A stretch of DNA of 64,000 bases from Acidimicrobiales bacterium (GTDB lineage Bacteria; Actinomycetota; Acidimicrobiia; Acidimicrobiales; Bog-793): the NCBI GenBank assembly GCA_035294085.1, contig DATGLP010000027.1, positions 1 through 64,000 of the forward strand, read 5' to 3'. Made by a program: the position numbers and the translations under genes. Positions 42,447 through 52,969 of the stretch are shown here, piece by piece. Numbering within the stretch: the first letter of the stretch is position 1; the number at the start of each line of letters is the position of its first letter. The notes under the pieces were generated by a model. That model ran no database searches. It worked only from the letters and a program-made list of their open reading frames with translations, and had not been told where the DNA came from.

Positions 42447-44088
42447 GAGCCCCCCTCGTTCCGCTCGGTGTGTGCCGGGAAGTCTGCCAGCTGGCGAGCG
42501 ACCCCGCTACGCCCGCGCCGCCGAGGTACACGGCGGCGCCGACCGCGACCTCGAGCACGAGCGCGAGCCAGCCCCACGCCCCCCCGCCGGCGCCGAGCAG
42601 CGCCGAGACGAGCGCGACCGCGAACGCCATCAGCAGGCTCAAGGCGGCCGAGCGCGCCGTTGCGGCGAGGAGGCGCCGGCCGCCGATCGTGCCGAGGCGC
42701 TCGCGCAGGACCGCGAGGGCGGCCCCGGCGCCGACCGTGTAGGCGATCGAGTAGGCGAGGGCGAGGCCGCGCGCGCCGAGCGGGTGGTAGAGGAGGGCCG
42801 CGGCGAGCAGGTTCGTCCCGTTCTCGAGCACGTACAGGACGAAGGCGGTACGCGTGTCGCGCATCGCCTGCAGGGCGCGCACGGCGAGGAAGAAGGTGCA
42901 GAACCCGGGCAGGCCGAGGGCGAACATGGCGAGCACCGACGCCGTGAGCCGGGCACTCGCTGCCCCGAAGGCGCCGTGCTCCAAGGTGAGGGTCACGATC
43001 GGCCGTGCCAGCACGAGGTAGCCCACGGCGGCGGGGAGCACGAACGCGAGCGTCTGGCGCAGCGCGACCCCGAGGCGCCGCCCCACCGCGTCGAGACGTC
43101 CGGCGGTGTGCAGCCGGGCGAGGTCGGGCGACGCGACGTTGATCACCGAGACGGCGACGACGGCGAAGGGCAGCTGGAAGAAGGTGAAGCCGTAGGTGTA
43201 GGCGGTGACGTTGCTCGTCCCCAGGTGGAACTCCATCGCGAGCACGACGAAGAGGGCGACCTGGTTCGCCACGACGAAGCCGAAGGTCCAGCCGGACAGC
43301 GCGACGATGGCGCGCACCGCCGGGTCGCGCGGCCGCCAGCGGAACGAGACGCGCACCTTCGCGCGGCGCAGCGCGGGGACGAGGGCGAGGGCCTGCAGCG
43401 CCACCCCCGCGGTCGTGCCGACCCCGAGGAAGGCGATGAGCGCACGGTCGTGGAGCACCGCCCCGCTCTCGACGGCCCGGCGCCCGGCGAGGGCGGCGAA
43501 GACGGCGAGCACCACGATGGCGACGACGTTGTTGACGACGGGGGCGAAGCCGACCGCCCCGAAGCGGTCCTTCGTCGCGAGCAGCGCCGAGGCGATGCTG
43601 ATCGCGCCGTAGAAGAGCAGCTGGGGGGCGAAGAGCCGGAGCAGCGTGACGGCGATGGCGTGCTCGGTCGGCGTCGCCCTGCCGAGGGTGAGGAGGTCGA
43701 TGATCGCCGGGGCCCCGAGCACGAGGAGCACCGTCGCGGCGACGAGGACCGTGCCGGCCAGCGTCACGACCGCCGACATCGACGCCTCCGCCTGGCGCAG
43801 CGGGCGGGTGGCGAGCTGGTCGACGAAGACCGGCACGAACGTGGCCGCCAGGACCCCACCGAGCACGAGGTCGTGCACCATGTTCGGGGTGTTGTTGGCG
43901 AGGTTGAAGGCGTCGGCGAGCCGCAGGCCGCCGAGGGCGTAGGCCGCGACGACGAGGCGCACGAGGCCGGTAGCCCGCGACAGCAGCGTCCCGAGGCCGG
44001 TCCCGACCGAGGCGCGCGCGAGGCGCGCCCGTCGTCGGCTCGCTCGCTCGAGGCGGGCTGCGGCCGGCGGGGCGCTGCCGCCGCTCAC
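42412..44088 (-). CDS. murJ: Lipid II flippase MurJ
   Basis: A 558-residue membrane protein of the MOP superfamily with about 14 helices. It carries lipid II across the membrane for peptidoglycan synthesis. Family segments include GTGLGTLLSRATGLVRLVVAAYALG, ADAFNLANNTPNMVHDLVLGGVLAATFVPVF and ALGLPGFCTFFLAVRALQAMRDTRTAF. Mycobacterial MurJ has a long C-terminal kinase-like and extracellular extension; here the protein stops after the membrane core. GTG overlaps the upstream DUF6049 stop (GTGA). Confidence 0.93.
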   Translation of the reverse strand: MSGGSAPPAAARLERASRRRARLARASVGTGLGTLLSRATGLVRLVVAAYALGGLRLADAFNLANNTPNMVHDLVLGGVLAATFVPVFVDQLATRPLRQAEASMSAVVTLAGTVLVAATVLLVLGAPAIIDLLTLGRATPTEHAIAVTLLRLFAPQLLFYGAISIASALLATKDRFGAVGFAPVVNNVVAIVVLAVFAALAGRRAVESGAVLHDRALIAFLGVGTTAGVALQALALVPALRRAKVRVSFRWRPRDPAVRAIVALSGWTFGFVVANQVALFVVLAMEFHLGTSNVTAYTYGFTFFQLPFAVVAVSVINVASPDLARLHTAGRLDAVGRRLGVALRQTLAFVLPAAVGYLVLARPIVTLTLEHGAFGAASARLTASVLAMFALGLPGFCTFFLAVRALQAMRDTRTAFVLYVLENGTNLLAAALLYHPLGARGLALAYSIAYTVGAGAALAVLRERLGTIGGRRLLAATARSAALSLLMAFAVALVSALLGAGGGAWGWLALVLEVAVGAAVYLGGAGVAGSLASWQTSRHTPSGTRGARGDRNRHRRGG

Positions 44089-46193
44089 GCCGGGGGCGCC
44101 GGCTCGCGCCCGACGGCGGACCGCCGCCGGTGGCGGAGCACCGAGCGCCACCACCAGGCCGCGAGCACGAGGAGGGCTCCGAGCGAGAGCGCGATGACGG
44201 CGCCCGAGATCGCCGTCGAGCGGACGTTGAAGGTCGTCTTGAGGAGGATCGCGTGGCCGAGCGGCGTGAGGACCACGACGTCGAGCGGGAAGACGCCCGA
44301 GGTCCGGGCCGTGACCCGGAAGGAGAAGCCGTTGTCCTTCGGCCGGAGCACGACCGTGCGGGCGAAGCCGTCGGGGAAGGCCAGTCTGCTCGAGCGCACC
44401 TCGAGGAGGGCGTGGAGCGAAGGGACCGAACGAGGCAGGTCCGCGACGAGGGTGAGGGGCACCTTGGCGCTCGGCGCCGTGAGCGTCACCGTGCGCGCTC
44501 CCCCGGCGATGGAGACCCAGCTGCGCAGCTCGTCGAAGGCCTCCGCGGGCGCCGAGAGGTAGCGCCGGCGCTCGGGCGCCGAGATGCCTGCCGACTCGGC
44601 GAGGTAGATGGCGTCGCTGAGGTCCTGGCGCAGCGGCAGCTCGCGTCGGTCGGCGAGCACGGACGCGACGATGGCGGCCTCGGCCCGGGCGCGCGCGACG
44701 GCGGCACGCGTCGCACCGGGAGGCCCGGCGCGCGCGGCGGCGAGGGTGGCCGAGAGGGGTCCGCCGTTCGCCCCCGGCAGCACGTCGTTGAAGGCGTCGG
44801 CGAGCGTGACCGCGCTGACCGTCGCACCGGGCGTCCCCGGCGCGAGCGCGTGCAGGATGGTGCCGAGGAAGGCCGTGCTGCCGCCCCACGTCGTCGGGGT
44901 GACCACGACGGCGCGCCCCTGCGCGGCCGCTGGCTCGTCGAAGTAGATCTGGGCGAGCTCGGCGAGGAAGCGGTGGGCCTCGAGGACCGGGTCGTCGCCG
45001 GCGCGCGAGAAGTAGCTCGCGAGCTCGGGGTCGGCGCCGAAGGCGTCGGTCGAGGCCGGTGGCGTCGAGCCGGACGCGAGGGCGACCGGGGCCGTCGGCG
45101 TCTGCGGTCCCCACTGCGCGGCGAGGTTCGACGCGGGCACCACGAGGTCGTGGACGCCGGAATGGTCGAGGAGGGCGAGGGCGGCCGCGTCGAGCGCCGT
45201 GTACGACACGTAGGGGCTCGGCGCCGGGCGCGTCCCGAGGAGGGCGGCGTCGACCTGCTCCCCGCGGCGGAGCTGGTCCGCCCACTGCGCGCCGAGGCCC
45301 GCGGCGGCGAGCGAGGCCAGCCCGACGGGCGCGAAGGGGGTGCCGAGGACCTCGAGGTTCGGCGAGCCGCCCGTGAGGAGGCGTTGCAGGGCGGCGAGCG
45401 CGCGGCGGGCCACGGCCGTGCGCGTGCGGGAGAGCGCGAGGAGCGCCTGCGGGTAGACCTCGAGGGTGGCGGGGGTGCTCGGGTTCGCGGCGACGACCTG
45501 CGCGAGGTGCTCGATCGAGGCCGTCGCGGTCGGGCCGAGCGTCGGCGCGCCCGTCGCGTCGAGGAGCGGGCGCAGCCCGACGGGCAGGACGATGGCGACC
45601 TCGAGCGGGCGGCCACCCTCGTCGGCGACGTAGACGAGGTGCGTCGTGAACGCGGCGAGCGGGGAGGCCAGCGGATCGGGCGCGGCGCGGTCGAGCAGGA
45701 CGACGCGCAGGGGGTAGACGCCGTCGCAGCGGGTCGTGCACTCCAGGCCGAGCACCGGTGTGCGACCTGCCGCTGCGGGGGGCGTGGACCCGGTCACGAC
45801 CCTGAGGTGCAGCAGCACGTTCGCCGTCCGCCTGCCTCGTGCGGCGAGCTCGGCGAGGGGCACGGGCGGCGGTGCGGCGAGCGGGAGGGTGCTCGGCGTC
45901 CCCTCGAGCGACTCCTGGAAGGCGGTGCGGTTGGGGAGCTGGGGGTAGAGCACCACCTTGAGCGCGAGGCGCGACAGCGGCAGCGGGGACGCGACGCGCA
46001 GCCCGAGCACCATCGTGCTGCCCCGGACCCAGGTGGTCTGGCTCGTGAGCTCGAGCGACGACGTGCCCGACGCCGCCTCGGCGGGCGTCGCCGGGGCGAG
46101 GAGGACGGCGGCGGTAAGGAGCGCCGCGGGGAGGGCGGCGAGCAGGCGCCGGGCCGGTGACGGCGGGGGCGAGGGTCGCGGGCACGACGCCAC
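44085..46193 (-). CDS. DUF6049 family exported membrane-anchored protein
   Basis: A 702-residue protein in the place of mycobacterial Rv3909, always next to murJ. A signal peptide (about 13-40, LLAALPAALLTAAVLLAPATPAEA) is followed by a large extracytoplasmic region and one C-terminal helix (about 655-680) with a basic tail, so most of it faces outside. The family has no established function; linkage suggests a role with MurJ in wall synthesis. It starts at GTG and is divergent from the deacetylase-like gene. Confidence 0.85.
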   Translation of the reverse strand: MASCPRPSPPPSPARRLLAALPAALLTAAVLLAPATPAEAASGTSSLELTSQTTWVRGSTMVLGLRVASPLPLSRLALKVVLYPQLPNRTAFQESLEGTPSTLPLAAPPPVPLAELAARGRRTANVLLHLRVVTGSTPPAAAGRTPVLGLECTTRCDGVYPLRVVLLDRAAPDPLASPLAAFTTHLVYVADEGGRPLEVAIVLPVGLRPLLDATGAPTLGPTATASIEHLAQVVAANPSTPATLEVYPQALLALSRTRTAVARRALAALQRLLTGGSPNLEVLGTPFAPVGLASLAAAGLGAQWADQLRRGEQVDAALLGTRPAPSPYVSYTALDAAALALLDHSGVHDLVVPASNLAAQWGPQTPTAPVALASGSTPPASTDAFGADPELASYFSRAGDDPVLEAHRFLAELAQIYFDEPAAAQGRAVVVTPTTWGGSTAFLGTILHALAPGTPGATVSAVTLADAFNDVLPGANGGPLSATLAAARAGPPGATRAAVARARAEAAIVASVLADRRELPLRQDLSDAIYLAESAGISAPERRRYLSAPAEAFDELRSWVSIAGGARTVTLTAPSAKVPLTLVADLPRSVPSLHALLEVRSSRLAFPDGFARTVVLRPKDNGFSFRVTARTSGVFPLDVVVLTPLGHAILLKTTFNVRSTAISGAVIALSLGALLVLAAWWWRSVLRHRRRSAVGREPAPPA

Positions 46194-46278
46194 GGGTAGG
46201 GCTGACCTCCGTTCGGTGCCTGGTCGCAGGCAGCCTAGGGCGCACGGCGGGCGGGCATGGTGCCGGTAGGGTCGTCGG

Positions 46279-47301
46279 GTGATCCTGTTCGCCGAGCACC
46301 CGGCCTTCGAGGGGCACGACCCGGGATCCGGCCACCCCGAGGCGCCGGCGCGGCTCGCCGCGCTGCGCCAGGGGCTCGCGACCGCGGGCCTCGAGGGTGC
46401 GCTCCGGCGCTTCGACCCGCGCCGGGCGACGCGCGGCGAGCTCGCCCGCGTGCACGACGAGGGCTACGTCGCGCGCCTCGAGCAGGTGTGCCTGGCGGGT
46501 GGCGGGCAGCTCGACCCGGACACGGCGGTCGGCGAGGCGTCCTTCGACGCCGCGCTGCGCGCGGCGGGGGCCGGGCTCGAGGCCGCCGAGCGCCTACGCC
46601 GGGGCGAGGCGGACGCTGCCTTCCTCGCGCTGCGCCCGCCCGGCCACCACGCGCTCGCCGGTCGGGCGATGGGCTTCTGCCTGCTCAACAACGTCGCCGT
46701 CACGGCGGCGGCGCTCGCGGCAGGCGGCGAGCGCGTCCTCATCGTCGACTGGGACGCCCACCACGGCAACGGCACCCAGGCCGCCTTCTACGACCGGGGG
46801 GAGGTGTGCTACGTCTCGCTCCACCAGTCCCCGCTCTACCCGGGCACCGGTCGCCTCGAGGAGGTCGGGGCCGGGGCGGGGACGGGCGCGACCGCCAACG
46901 TGCCCCTCCCCCCTCGCTCCTCGGGCGACGCCTACCGGCGAGCCGTCGACGAGGTCGTCGTCCCCCTGGCCGAGCGCTTCCGGCCCGACTGGCTCCTCGT
47001 GTCGGCCGGCTACGACGCCCACCGGGCCGATCCCCTCACCGACCTCGGCCTGAGCGCCGGCGACTTCGCCGACCTCACGGAGCGGGTGCTGCCGCTCGCG
47101 GCGCCGGGGCGGCGCATCTTCTTCCTCGAGGGCGGCTACGACCTCGCCGCGCTGGCGGCGAGCGCTGCGGCGACGGTCGCCGTCCTCGCCGGCACCTCCT
47201 ACCGTCCGGAGCCGGCGACCGGCGGCTCGCCGGCCGACGAGCCGGCGCGGCGCGTCATCGCGGCCGCGGCGGCGCTCCACGGCCATCGCGACGCGCCCTG
47301 A
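46279..47301 (+). CDS. Histone-deacetylase-family (AcuC-like) hydrolase
   Basis: A 340-residue arginase/deacetylase-fold enzyme. The full metal and catalytic set is visible: RPPGHHA (tandem His), VDWDAHHGNGTQ (Asp/His ligands), SAGYDAHRADPL (Asp ligand) and LEGGYDL. Members remove acetyl groups from lysines or polyamines; AcuC acts on acetyl-CoA synthetase in Bacillus. The substrate here is unknown. TAGGGT ends six bases before the GTG, so a leaderless message is predicted. Confidence 0.9.
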   Translation: MILFAEHPAFEGHDPGSGHPEAPARLAALRQGLATAGLEGALRRFDPRRATRGELARVHDEGYVARLEQVCLAGGGQLDPDTAVGEASFDAALRAAGAGLEAAERLRRGEADAAFLALRPPGHHALAGRAMGFCLLNNVAVTAAALAAGGERVLIVDWDAHHGNGTQAAFYDRGEVCYVSLHQSPLYPGTGRLEEVGAGAGTGATANVPLPPRSSGDAYRRAVDEVVVPLAERFRPDWLLVSAGYDAHRADPLTDLGLSAGDFADLTERVLPLAAPGRRIFFLEGGYDLAALAASAAATVAVLAGTSYRPEPATGGSPADEPARRVIAAAAALHGHRDAP

Positions 47302-47341
47302 GCGGGGGGCGTCCGGGGGTGGAGCACTACCCTCACGCGCC

Positions 47342-48841
47342 GTGATCCCCGAGCGCCTCCGCCCCTTCATCGAGGAGACCGCGCCCCTCGCCGAGCGCTT
47401 CGCGTCCGTCGGACGGCGCCTCTACCTCGTCGGCGGGACCGTCCGCGACGCGCTCGTCGGCCGCCCGGACGGCCTCGCCGTCGACGACGCCGACCTCGAC
47501 CTCACGACCGACGCGCGTCCCGAGGAGGTCGAGGCGCTCCTGGCCGGCTGGGCGGACGCGGTGTGGCACCAGGGGCGGGCCTTCGGCACGATCGGGGCCG
47601 TGCGCCGGGGCCGGCGCGTCGAGATCACGACGCACCGCGCCGAGGTCTACACGCCCGAGTCTCGCAAGCCCGAGGTGCGCTTCGGGGACGACATCGTGGC
47701 GGACCTCGCGCGCCGCGACTTCACCGTCAACGCCATGGCGCTCAGGCTGCCCGATCTCGAGCTCATCGACCCGAGCGACGGGCTCTCGGACCTCGCCGCT
47801 CGGCGGCTGCGCACGCCCCTCGACCCGGAGGTGTCCTTCTCGGACGACCCGCTGCGGATGCTGCGCGCCGCGCGCTTCATCAGCGGCTACGGGCTCGTCC
47901 CCGACGAGGCGCTCGTCGAGGCGGTGCGCTCGCTGCGCCACCGGCTGGCCATCGTCTCGGCGGAGCGCATCCGCGACGAGCTCGACAAGCTCATCGTGCT
48001 GCCCGACCCGGCCCCGGGGCTCTGGTTCGTCGTGCGGACCGGGCTGGCCGAGGAGTTCCTCCCGGAGCTGCCCGCGCTCTCGCTCGAGCAGGACCCGGTG
48101 CACCGGCACAAGGACGTCCTCGCCCACACCATCGCCGTGGTGGGCAAGACCCGCCCGGATCGGATCCTCCGCCTGGCCGCCCTCCTCCACGACGTGGGCA
48201 AGCCGCGCACGCGCGCCATCGGGCCCGAGGGGGTGACCTTCCACCACCACGACGTCGTCGGCGCCCGCATGGCCCGCCAGCGCCTCACGGCGCTGCGCTA
48301 CCCGAGCGACGAGGTCGACGCCGTCGCCCGCCTCGTCGAGCTGCACCTGCGGTTCCACACGTACAAGATGGGGTGGACCGACTCGGCGGTGCGCCGCTAC
48401 GCGAGGGACGCGGGGGACCTCCTCGACCGGCTGAACGAGCTCACTCGGGCGGACTGCACGACGCGCAACCGCGCGAAGGCGCGCGAGCTCGAGCGCCGCA
48501 TGGACGAGCTCGAGGCGCGGCTGGCGCAGCTTCGCGAGCAGGAGGCGCTCGACGCGATCCGTCCGGAGCTCAACGGGGACCAGGTGATGGCGCGCCTCGG
48601 CATCGGGCCGGGGCCCGCGGTCGGTCGGGCCCTCGCCTACCTGCTCGAGGTGCGGCTGGAGGAGGGCCTCCTCGGCGAGGAGGAGGCCGGACGTCGCCTG
48701 GATGCCTGGTGGCGCGCCTTCGGGGGCTCCCCCGACCGCCGGGGCGAGGCGCCGACCTCTAGGCCGGCCCGCCCGCGGCGAAGTCCTCGACGAGGCGGCG
48801 CGCCTCCTCGTCCCGGTACTGGACCGGGGGAGACTTCATGA
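47342..48841 (+). CDS. pcnA: CCA-adding tRNA nucleotidyltransferase (PcnA family)
   Basis: A 499-residue class II nucleotidyltransferase that would add or repair tRNA CCA ends. The encoded tRNA-Ile lacks CCA, so the activity is needed. Order: [14 protein letters not shown], the metal pair in [36 protein letters not shown], and an HD domain with [13 protein letters not shown]. The last 27 or so residues are a basic tail encoded on the opposite strand of ino1. TACCCT at 47328-47333 ends eight bases before the GTG. This gene adjoins the murJ cluster in mycobacteria as well. Confidence 0.93.
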   Translation: MIPERLRPFIEETAPLAERFASVGRRLYLVGGTVRDALVGRPDGLAVDDADLDLTTDARPEEVEALLAGWADAVWHQGRAFGTIGAVRRGRRVEITTHRAEVYTPESRKPEVRFGDDIVADLARRDFTVNAMALRLPDLELIDPSDGLSDLAARRLRTPLDPEVSFSDDPLRMLRAARFISGYGLVPDEALVEAVRSLRHRLAIVSAERIRDELDKLIVLPDPAPGLWFVVRTGLAEEFLPELPALSLEQDPVHRHKDVLAHTIAVVGKTRPDRILRLAALLHDVGKPRTRAIGPEGVTFHHHDVVGARMARQRLTALRYPSDEVDAVARLVELHLRFHTYKMGWTDSAVRRYARDAGDLLDRLNELTRADCTTRNRAKARELERRMDELEARLAQLREQEALDAIRPELNGDQVMARLGIGPGPAVGRALAYLLEVRLEEGLLGEEEAGRRLDAWWRAFGGSPDRRGEAPTSRPARPRRSPRRGGAPPRPGTGPGETS

Positions 48842-49835
48842 AGTAGGCGGACGGCCCGAGCAGCGGCCCGCCGATGCCGCGGTCGAGGGCGATGCGCGCG
48901 CAGCGCAGGGCGTCGATGATCACGCCCGCGGAGTTCGGGGAGTCCCACACCTCGAGCTTCAGCTCGATGCTGAGCGGGACGTCGCCGAAGTTGCGGCCCT
49001 CGAGACGGAGGTAGGCCCACTTGCGGTCCTCGAGCCAGGCGACGTGGTCGGACGGTCCGATGTGCACCGAGTCACTGGCGATGCCGCGGGCGATCTGGCT
49101 CGTCACCGCCTGGGTCTTCGAGACCTTCTTCGACTCGAGGCGGTCGCGCTCGAGCATGTTCATGAAGTCCATGTTGCCGCCGACGTTGAGCTGGTAGGTG
49201 CGGTCGAGGACCGTGCCGCGGTCCTCGAGCAGTCGGGCGAGGACGCGGTGCACGATCGTGGCGCCGACCTGGCTCTTGATGTCGTCGCCCACGATCGGCA
49301 CCCCGGCGTCGGCGAAGCGCTGCGCCCAGGCCGGGTCCGAGGCGATGAAGACGGGGATGGCGTTGACGAACGCGACGCCCGCCTCGAGGGCGGCGTTCGC
49401 GTAGTGCTTCTGCGCGGCCTCCGAGCCGACGGGGAGGTAGGCGACGAGGACCTCCGCCCCGCTGCGCCGCAGCACCGTCGCGACGTCGACCGGCTCCTCG
49501 GGCGACTCCTCGATCGCCCGGCGGTAGTAGGTGCCGAGCCCGTCGAGGGTCGGGCCGCGCTCCACGGCGACCCCGAGGGTCGGCACGTCCGCGAAGCGGA
49601 TCGTGTTGTTCCGGCCGGCGTGGATCGCCTTGGCGAGGTCGAGGCCGACCTTGTCGGCGTCGACGTCGAAGGCCGCGACGAACTCGACGTCGGCGACGTG
49701 GTAGCCGCCGAGCACGACGTGCATCAGGCCGGGTACCGCCTCGCCGGGCTCGGCGTCGCGGTAGTACTCGACCCCCTGGACGAGCGCGCTCGCGCAGTTC
49801 CCGACGCCGGCGATGGCCACCTTGATCTTGCTCAT
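48759..49835 (-). CDS. ino1: Inositol-3-phosphate synthase
   Basis: A 358-residue NAD-dependent enzyme converting glucose-6-phosphate to myo-inositol phosphate, the source of phosphatidylinositol and mycothiol in actinobacteria. The N-terminal nucleotide fold is [61 protein letters not shown] and [13 protein letters not shown] are family motifs with the catalytic lysine region. ATG at 49835 follows a GGAAGGACCGGTCC stretch. It overlaps padR by four bases and the convergent pcnA by 83 bases. Confidence 0.95.
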   Translation of the reverse strand: MSKIKVAIAGVGNCASALVQGVEYYRDAEPGEAVPGLMHVVLGGYHVADVEFVAAFDVDADKVGLDLAKAIHAGRNNTIRFADVPTLGVAVERGPTLDGLGTYYRRAIEESPEEPVDVATVLRRSGAEVLVAYLPVGSEAAQKHYANAALEAGVAFVNAIPVFIASDPAWAQRFADAGVPIVGDDIKSQVGATIVHRVLARLLEDRGTVLDRTYQLNVGGNMDFMNMLERDRLESKKVSKTQAVTSQIARGIASDSVHIGPSDHVAWLEDRKWAYLRLEGRNFGDVPLSIELKLEVWDSPNSAGVIIDALRCARIALDRGIGGPLLGPSAYFMKSPPVQYRDEEARRLVEDFAAGGPA

Positions 49836-50560
49836 GGACCGGTCCTTCCCTCCGTGCTCGTCGTGCCGGCGGCCGCTCGGACGCGGCCCCTGTCGTCGTC
49901 CGCCTCGGGTCCGGCGGCGGCCTCCTCGTCGCCGAGGGCCCGCCGCTCGGCAGCGAGGAGCCGCTCGATCCACGAGAGGTCGTTCGCCAGGCTCTCGGCG
50001 GCGTGCTCGGCGAGGGAGCGCTCGTAGGGGTCGAGCGGCGGTCCCTGCGCGGAGCGCGCCGCCCGCCGCAGCCGGTCCGCGAGCTGGATCCGCCGTCGCT
50101 CGAGCAGGCGGACGCGGGCCTGGGGGCTCAGGTGGCGGGCGAAGGCGAGGCGGAGCGAGAAGGCGCGCCCGTCGCTTCCGGCGTCGGGGTCCTCGAGGAG
50201 GCGGTCGAAGAGCTCCTCGCCCCGGGGGGTGATCTCGTAGACCTTGCGCGCCCGGGTGCTCCGTCCTCCCAGGGCCGCGGCGGCCCTCGCGGTGGCCCGG
50301 CGAGCGGCGAGCGCCGCGCGCTCGCCGGCCAGCGAACCGGTGAGCGCGAGCGAGGCCGCGACGCGTCCGCGGTCCTCCCTGGCGGGCTCGACGGCGACGG
50401 AGCGGAGCGCGCCGGCGGCCTCGAGCCGGGCGAGCGCCGGGTACAGCGAGCCGAAGGAGAGGTTCGAGAGGGGCCCGAAGCCGTCGCGCAGCCGCTTGCG
50501 CAGGTCGTAGCCGTGCATCGGTCGCTCCTTCAGGAGGCCGAGGATGGCGAGCTCGAGCAC
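49832..50560 (-). CDS. PadR family transcriptional regulator
   Basis: A 242-residue regulator. Residues 1-80 are a PadR winged helix ([44 protein letters not shown]), and the C-terminal half is the longer helical dimer region of the PadR-2 subfamily. GTG at 50560 is the natural start since translation begins directly at the family's N-terminal helix. The minus-strand hexamer TATCGT at 50567-50572 leaves six bases before the GTG, so the message looks leaderless, and the inverted repeat just upstream is its likely own operator. It lies directly before ino1, as in mycobacteria. Confidence 0.9.
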   Translation of the reverse strand: MLELAILGLLKERPMHGYDLRKRLRDGFGPLSNLSFGSLYPALARLEAAGALRSVAVEPAREDRGRVAASLALTGSLAGERAALAARRATARAAAALGGRSTRARKVYEITPRGEELFDRLLEDPDAGSDGRAFSLRLAFARHLSPQARVRLLERRRIQLADRLRRAARSAQGPPLDPYERSLAEHAAESLANDLSWIERLLAAERRALGDEEAAAGPEADDDRGRVRAAAGTTSTEGRTGP

Positions 50561-50580
50561 GGTGCAACGATAGCACGCAT

Positions 50581-50603
50581 CGATGTATCGAAACGATATA
50601 TCG
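50581..50603. promoter_or_regulatory. Probable PadR operator between padR and the DUF5318 gene
   Basis: CGATGTATCG (50581-50590) and CGATATATCG (50594-50603) are inverted arms with one mismatch around AAA. The AT-rich ATGTAT/ATAT core stands out from the GC-rich surroundings and fits the ATGT-(8)-ACAT type of PadR site. It lies just upstream of the predicted padR -10. Confidence 0.6.
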
Positions 50604-50659
50604 CATCGGTCGCTGGCTCGGACCGGGTCGGCGGGAGCGGCGTCGGGTAGCCTGGCGCG

Positions 50660-51082
50660 GTGCCAACGGGGCCGGAGTCCTCGGCGAGATCCACCCAGGC
50701 GGTGCTCGGGCAGGTCGAGTACCGCCTGGCGCGGGACGCCGCGGTCCGTGCCTTCCACCGCGGCCGCCTGTCGCGCCTCGACGTCTGCGACGCGCAGCCG
50801 GAGCTGCTGCGCGTGGCCCGCAACCTCGGGCGACCGAGCTCGGCGGACTGCCCGATCTGCGGTGCCGCGAAGCTCGTGCACGTGTCCTTCGCCTTCGGCC
50901 CCGGCCTGCCGGCGAGCGGCCGTGCGATCTCGGGGCCGAGCGAGCTCGCCGCGCTCGCGGCGAGGCGTGGCGAGCTCGTCTTCTACGTCGTCGAGGTCTG
51001 CGTTGCGTGCTCGTGGAACCACCTCGTGCGCATGTTCGGCTCCTCGGCGGCCCGCCGGCGCGACCGGCTGCCACGGCGCTAG
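50660..51082 (+). CDS. DUF5318 family zinc-ribbon protein
   Basis: A 140-residue protein with a zinc-ribbon pair CPICG (about 74-78) and CVACSW (about 112-117), plus [23 protein letters not shown] typical of DUF5318. Function is unknown; the gene sits divergently from padR-ino1 in many actinobacteria. TAGCCT at 50648-50653 lies six bases before the GTG, so it is probably leaderless and may share the PadR operator. Confidence 0.82.
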   Translation: MPTGPESSARSTQAVLGQVEYRLARDAAVRAFHRGRLSRLDVCDAQPELLRVARNLGRPSSADCPICGAAKLVHVSFAFGPGLPASGRAISGPSELAALAARRGELVFYVVEVCVACSWNHLVRMFGSSAARRRDRLPRR

Positions 51083-51132
51083 CCTTCGATCGCCGCCGGC
51101 AGCCGCCAGGCGCTGGACGGTGGAGGTTGGTC

Positions 51133-51993
51133 ATGGCCACGAAGGTCACCGCACCCGCTCTCGCGGGGCGCAAGCGGCGGCTCGGCGCAGCGCCGATCGT
51201 CATGGTGACGGCGTACGACTTCCCCTCGGCCCGCATCGTCGACGGGGCGGGCGTGGACGCCATCCTCGTCGGGGACTCGCTCGCCAACGTCGTCCTCGGC
51301 CTGGACGACACGCTCTCGGTCGGCATCGACGAGATGGCGTACCACGTCGCCGCCGTCGCCCGGGCGCGCCCGAACGCCCTCGTCGTCGCCGACATGCCCT
51401 GGATGAGCTACCACGTCGGCACTGCCGACACCCTGCGCAACGCCGCCACCCTCATCCGCGCCGGCGCCGACGCCGTGAAGCTCGAGGGCGGCCGTCGCCG
51501 CCTCGACGTGCTCCGGGCCCTCCTCGACGCCGAGATCCCGGTGATGGGCCACCTCGGGCTGACCCCGCAGTCCGTGCGGGCGATGGGCGGCCTGCGCGTT
51601 CAGGCACGGGCGCCGCGCGAAGCCGCAGCCCTCGAGCTCGACGCCGAGGCCCTCGCCGCGGCCGGCTGCTTCGCCATCGTCCTCGAGGGGGTGCCCGACG
51701 TCGTGGCCCGGCGCGTCACGGAGGCGATCGAGGTCCCGACGATCGGCATCGGGGCGGGCGCGGCCTGCGACGGTCAGGTCCTCGTGCTCCACGACCTGCT
51801 CGGCCTGACCGAGTCGCCGCCGCGCTTCGTGCGGCGCTACGCCGAGCTCGCGCAGGCGGCTCGTCTGGCCGTCGCGGCCTACGCGGCGGACGTGCGCGCC
51901 GGCACCTTCCCCGCCGAGGCCGAGACCTACCACGCGCCGCCCGGCCTCGAGGAGGCTCTGGCGCGCGAGGCCGCCGATGGAGCGCCGCGGTAG
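51133..51993 (+). CDS. panB: 3-methyl-2-oxobutanoate hydroxymethyltransferase
   Basis: A 286-residue PanB, the first committed enzyme of pantothenate synthesis, which transfers a hydroxymethyl group from methylene-tetrahydrofolate to ketoisovalerate. Family motifs: [69 protein letters not shown] and [27 protein letters not shown] at 51133 follows GGAGGTT. No other pan gene is in the window. Confidence 0.95.
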   Translation: MATKVTAPALAGRKRRLGAAPIVMVTAYDFPSARIVDGAGVDAILVGDSLANVVLGLDDTLSVGIDEMAYHVAAVARARPNALVVADMPWMSYHVGTADTLRNAATLIRAGADAVKLEGGRRRLDVLRALLDAEIPVMGHLGLTPQSVRAMGGLRVQARAPREAAALELDAEALAAAGCFAIVLEGVPDVVARRVTEAIEVPTIGIGAGAACDGQVLVLHDLLGLTESPPRFVRRYAELAQAARLAVAAYAADVRAGTFPAEAETYHAPPGLEEALAREAADGAPR

Positions 51994-52154
51994 GCGGGCC
52001 GGGAGCCGCGGCGCGACGCTCCGGGGGTGTTCCGGGGAGGCGGCCGCGGCGCAGGCTTCGGCTACGATGACCGCGCCACAGACCACCCCTGTCCCGGTGA
52101 ACGAGCCGGGGCCCCGGTCGCACCGGCGCCGGGTCCGAAGGAGGTGAGCCGCCC

Positions 52155-52496
52155 GTGCGGCCCTACGAGATCGCGATCATCTTCGACGCCACGCTGGACG
52201 AGCAGGCCATCCGGGAGACGATCGAGCGCGTCGTCGAGCTCGTCAGCGCGCGCGGCGGCCGCCCCGGTCGCATCGACCGCTGGGGGCGTCGGCCGTTCGC
52301 CTACGAGATGAAGCACCGCAGCGAGGGTTACTACGTGTTCGTAGAGGTGAGCGCGCAGCCGGCGACCGTGGCCGAGGTCGACCGATTCCTCTCGCTCTCC
52401 GACGACGTGCTGCGCCACCGCGTCATCCGCCAGCCCGAGCACCGGGTCGCCCGTCCCGCCACCAGCCCGGAGCCCGAAGCGGCTCAGGCTCGCTAG
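52155..52496 (+). CDS. rpsF: 30S ribosomal protein S6
   Basis: A 113-residue S6 with RPYEIAIIFDATLDEQAI and GYYVFVEVSAQPATVAEVDRFLSL; the last 20 residues are a Pro/Ala-rich tail. GTG at 52155 is preceded by GAAGGAGG. It heads rpsF-ssb-rpsR-rplI, the standard order. The 161 bp leader contains TACGAT (52063-52068), a -10 candidate; I looked for the S6:S18 autoregulatory motif but could not place it with confidence. Confidence 0.95.
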   Translation: MRPYEIAIIFDATLDEQAIRETIERVVELVSARGGRPGRIDRWGRRPFAYEMKHRSEGYYVFVEVSAQPATVAEVDRFLSLSDDVLRHRVIRQPEHRVARPATSPEPEAAQAR

Positions 52497-52513
52497 TCCG
52501 ATCGGAGGCAGCC

Positions 52514-52969
52514 ATGTCGAACGGAAACACCGTGACGCTCGTCGGCAACGTGACGCGCGACCCGGAGCTGCGGTTCACCCCCTCTGGCCAGGCGACGGCC
52601 AGCTTCGGGCTCGCGGTGAACCGCCGCTGGCAGAACCGCCAGACCCAGGAGTGGGAGGAGGCGACGAGCTTCTTCGACGTCGTCTGCTGGCGTGAGATGG
52701 CCGAGAACGTGAGCGAGAGCCTGACGCGCGGCGCGCGCGTCATCGTCACCGGGCGGCTCGAGCAGCGCTCGTGGGAGACGCCCGAGGGCGAGAAGCGGTC
52801 GCGCATCGAGATCGTCGCCGACGAGCTCGGCCCGAGCCTGCGGTGGGCGACCGCGCAGGTCGTGAAGAACGAGCGCCGCGGTCCTGGCGGGGACGGCGCC
52901 GCCCAGGCGCGCCCGGCGCGCCACGCGCCCGAGCCCGCCTACGCGGCCGAGGACGAGGAGCCGTTCTGA
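52514..52969 (+). CDS. ssb: Single-stranded DNA-binding protein
   Basis: A 151-residue SSB. The OB fold spans about 1-110 ([67 protein letters not shown]). A short linker leads to the acidic tip DEEPF, the docking site for partner proteins. The ATG has GGAGGC upstream. It overlaps rpsR by one base (TGATG). Confidence 0.95.
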   Translation: MSNGNTVTLVGNVTRDPELRFTPSGQATASFGLAVNRRWQNRQTQEWEEATSFFDVVCWREMAENVSESLTRGARVIVTGRLEQRSWETPEGEKRSRIEIVADELGPSLRWATAQVVKNERRGPGGDGAAQARPARHAPEPAYAAEDEEPF

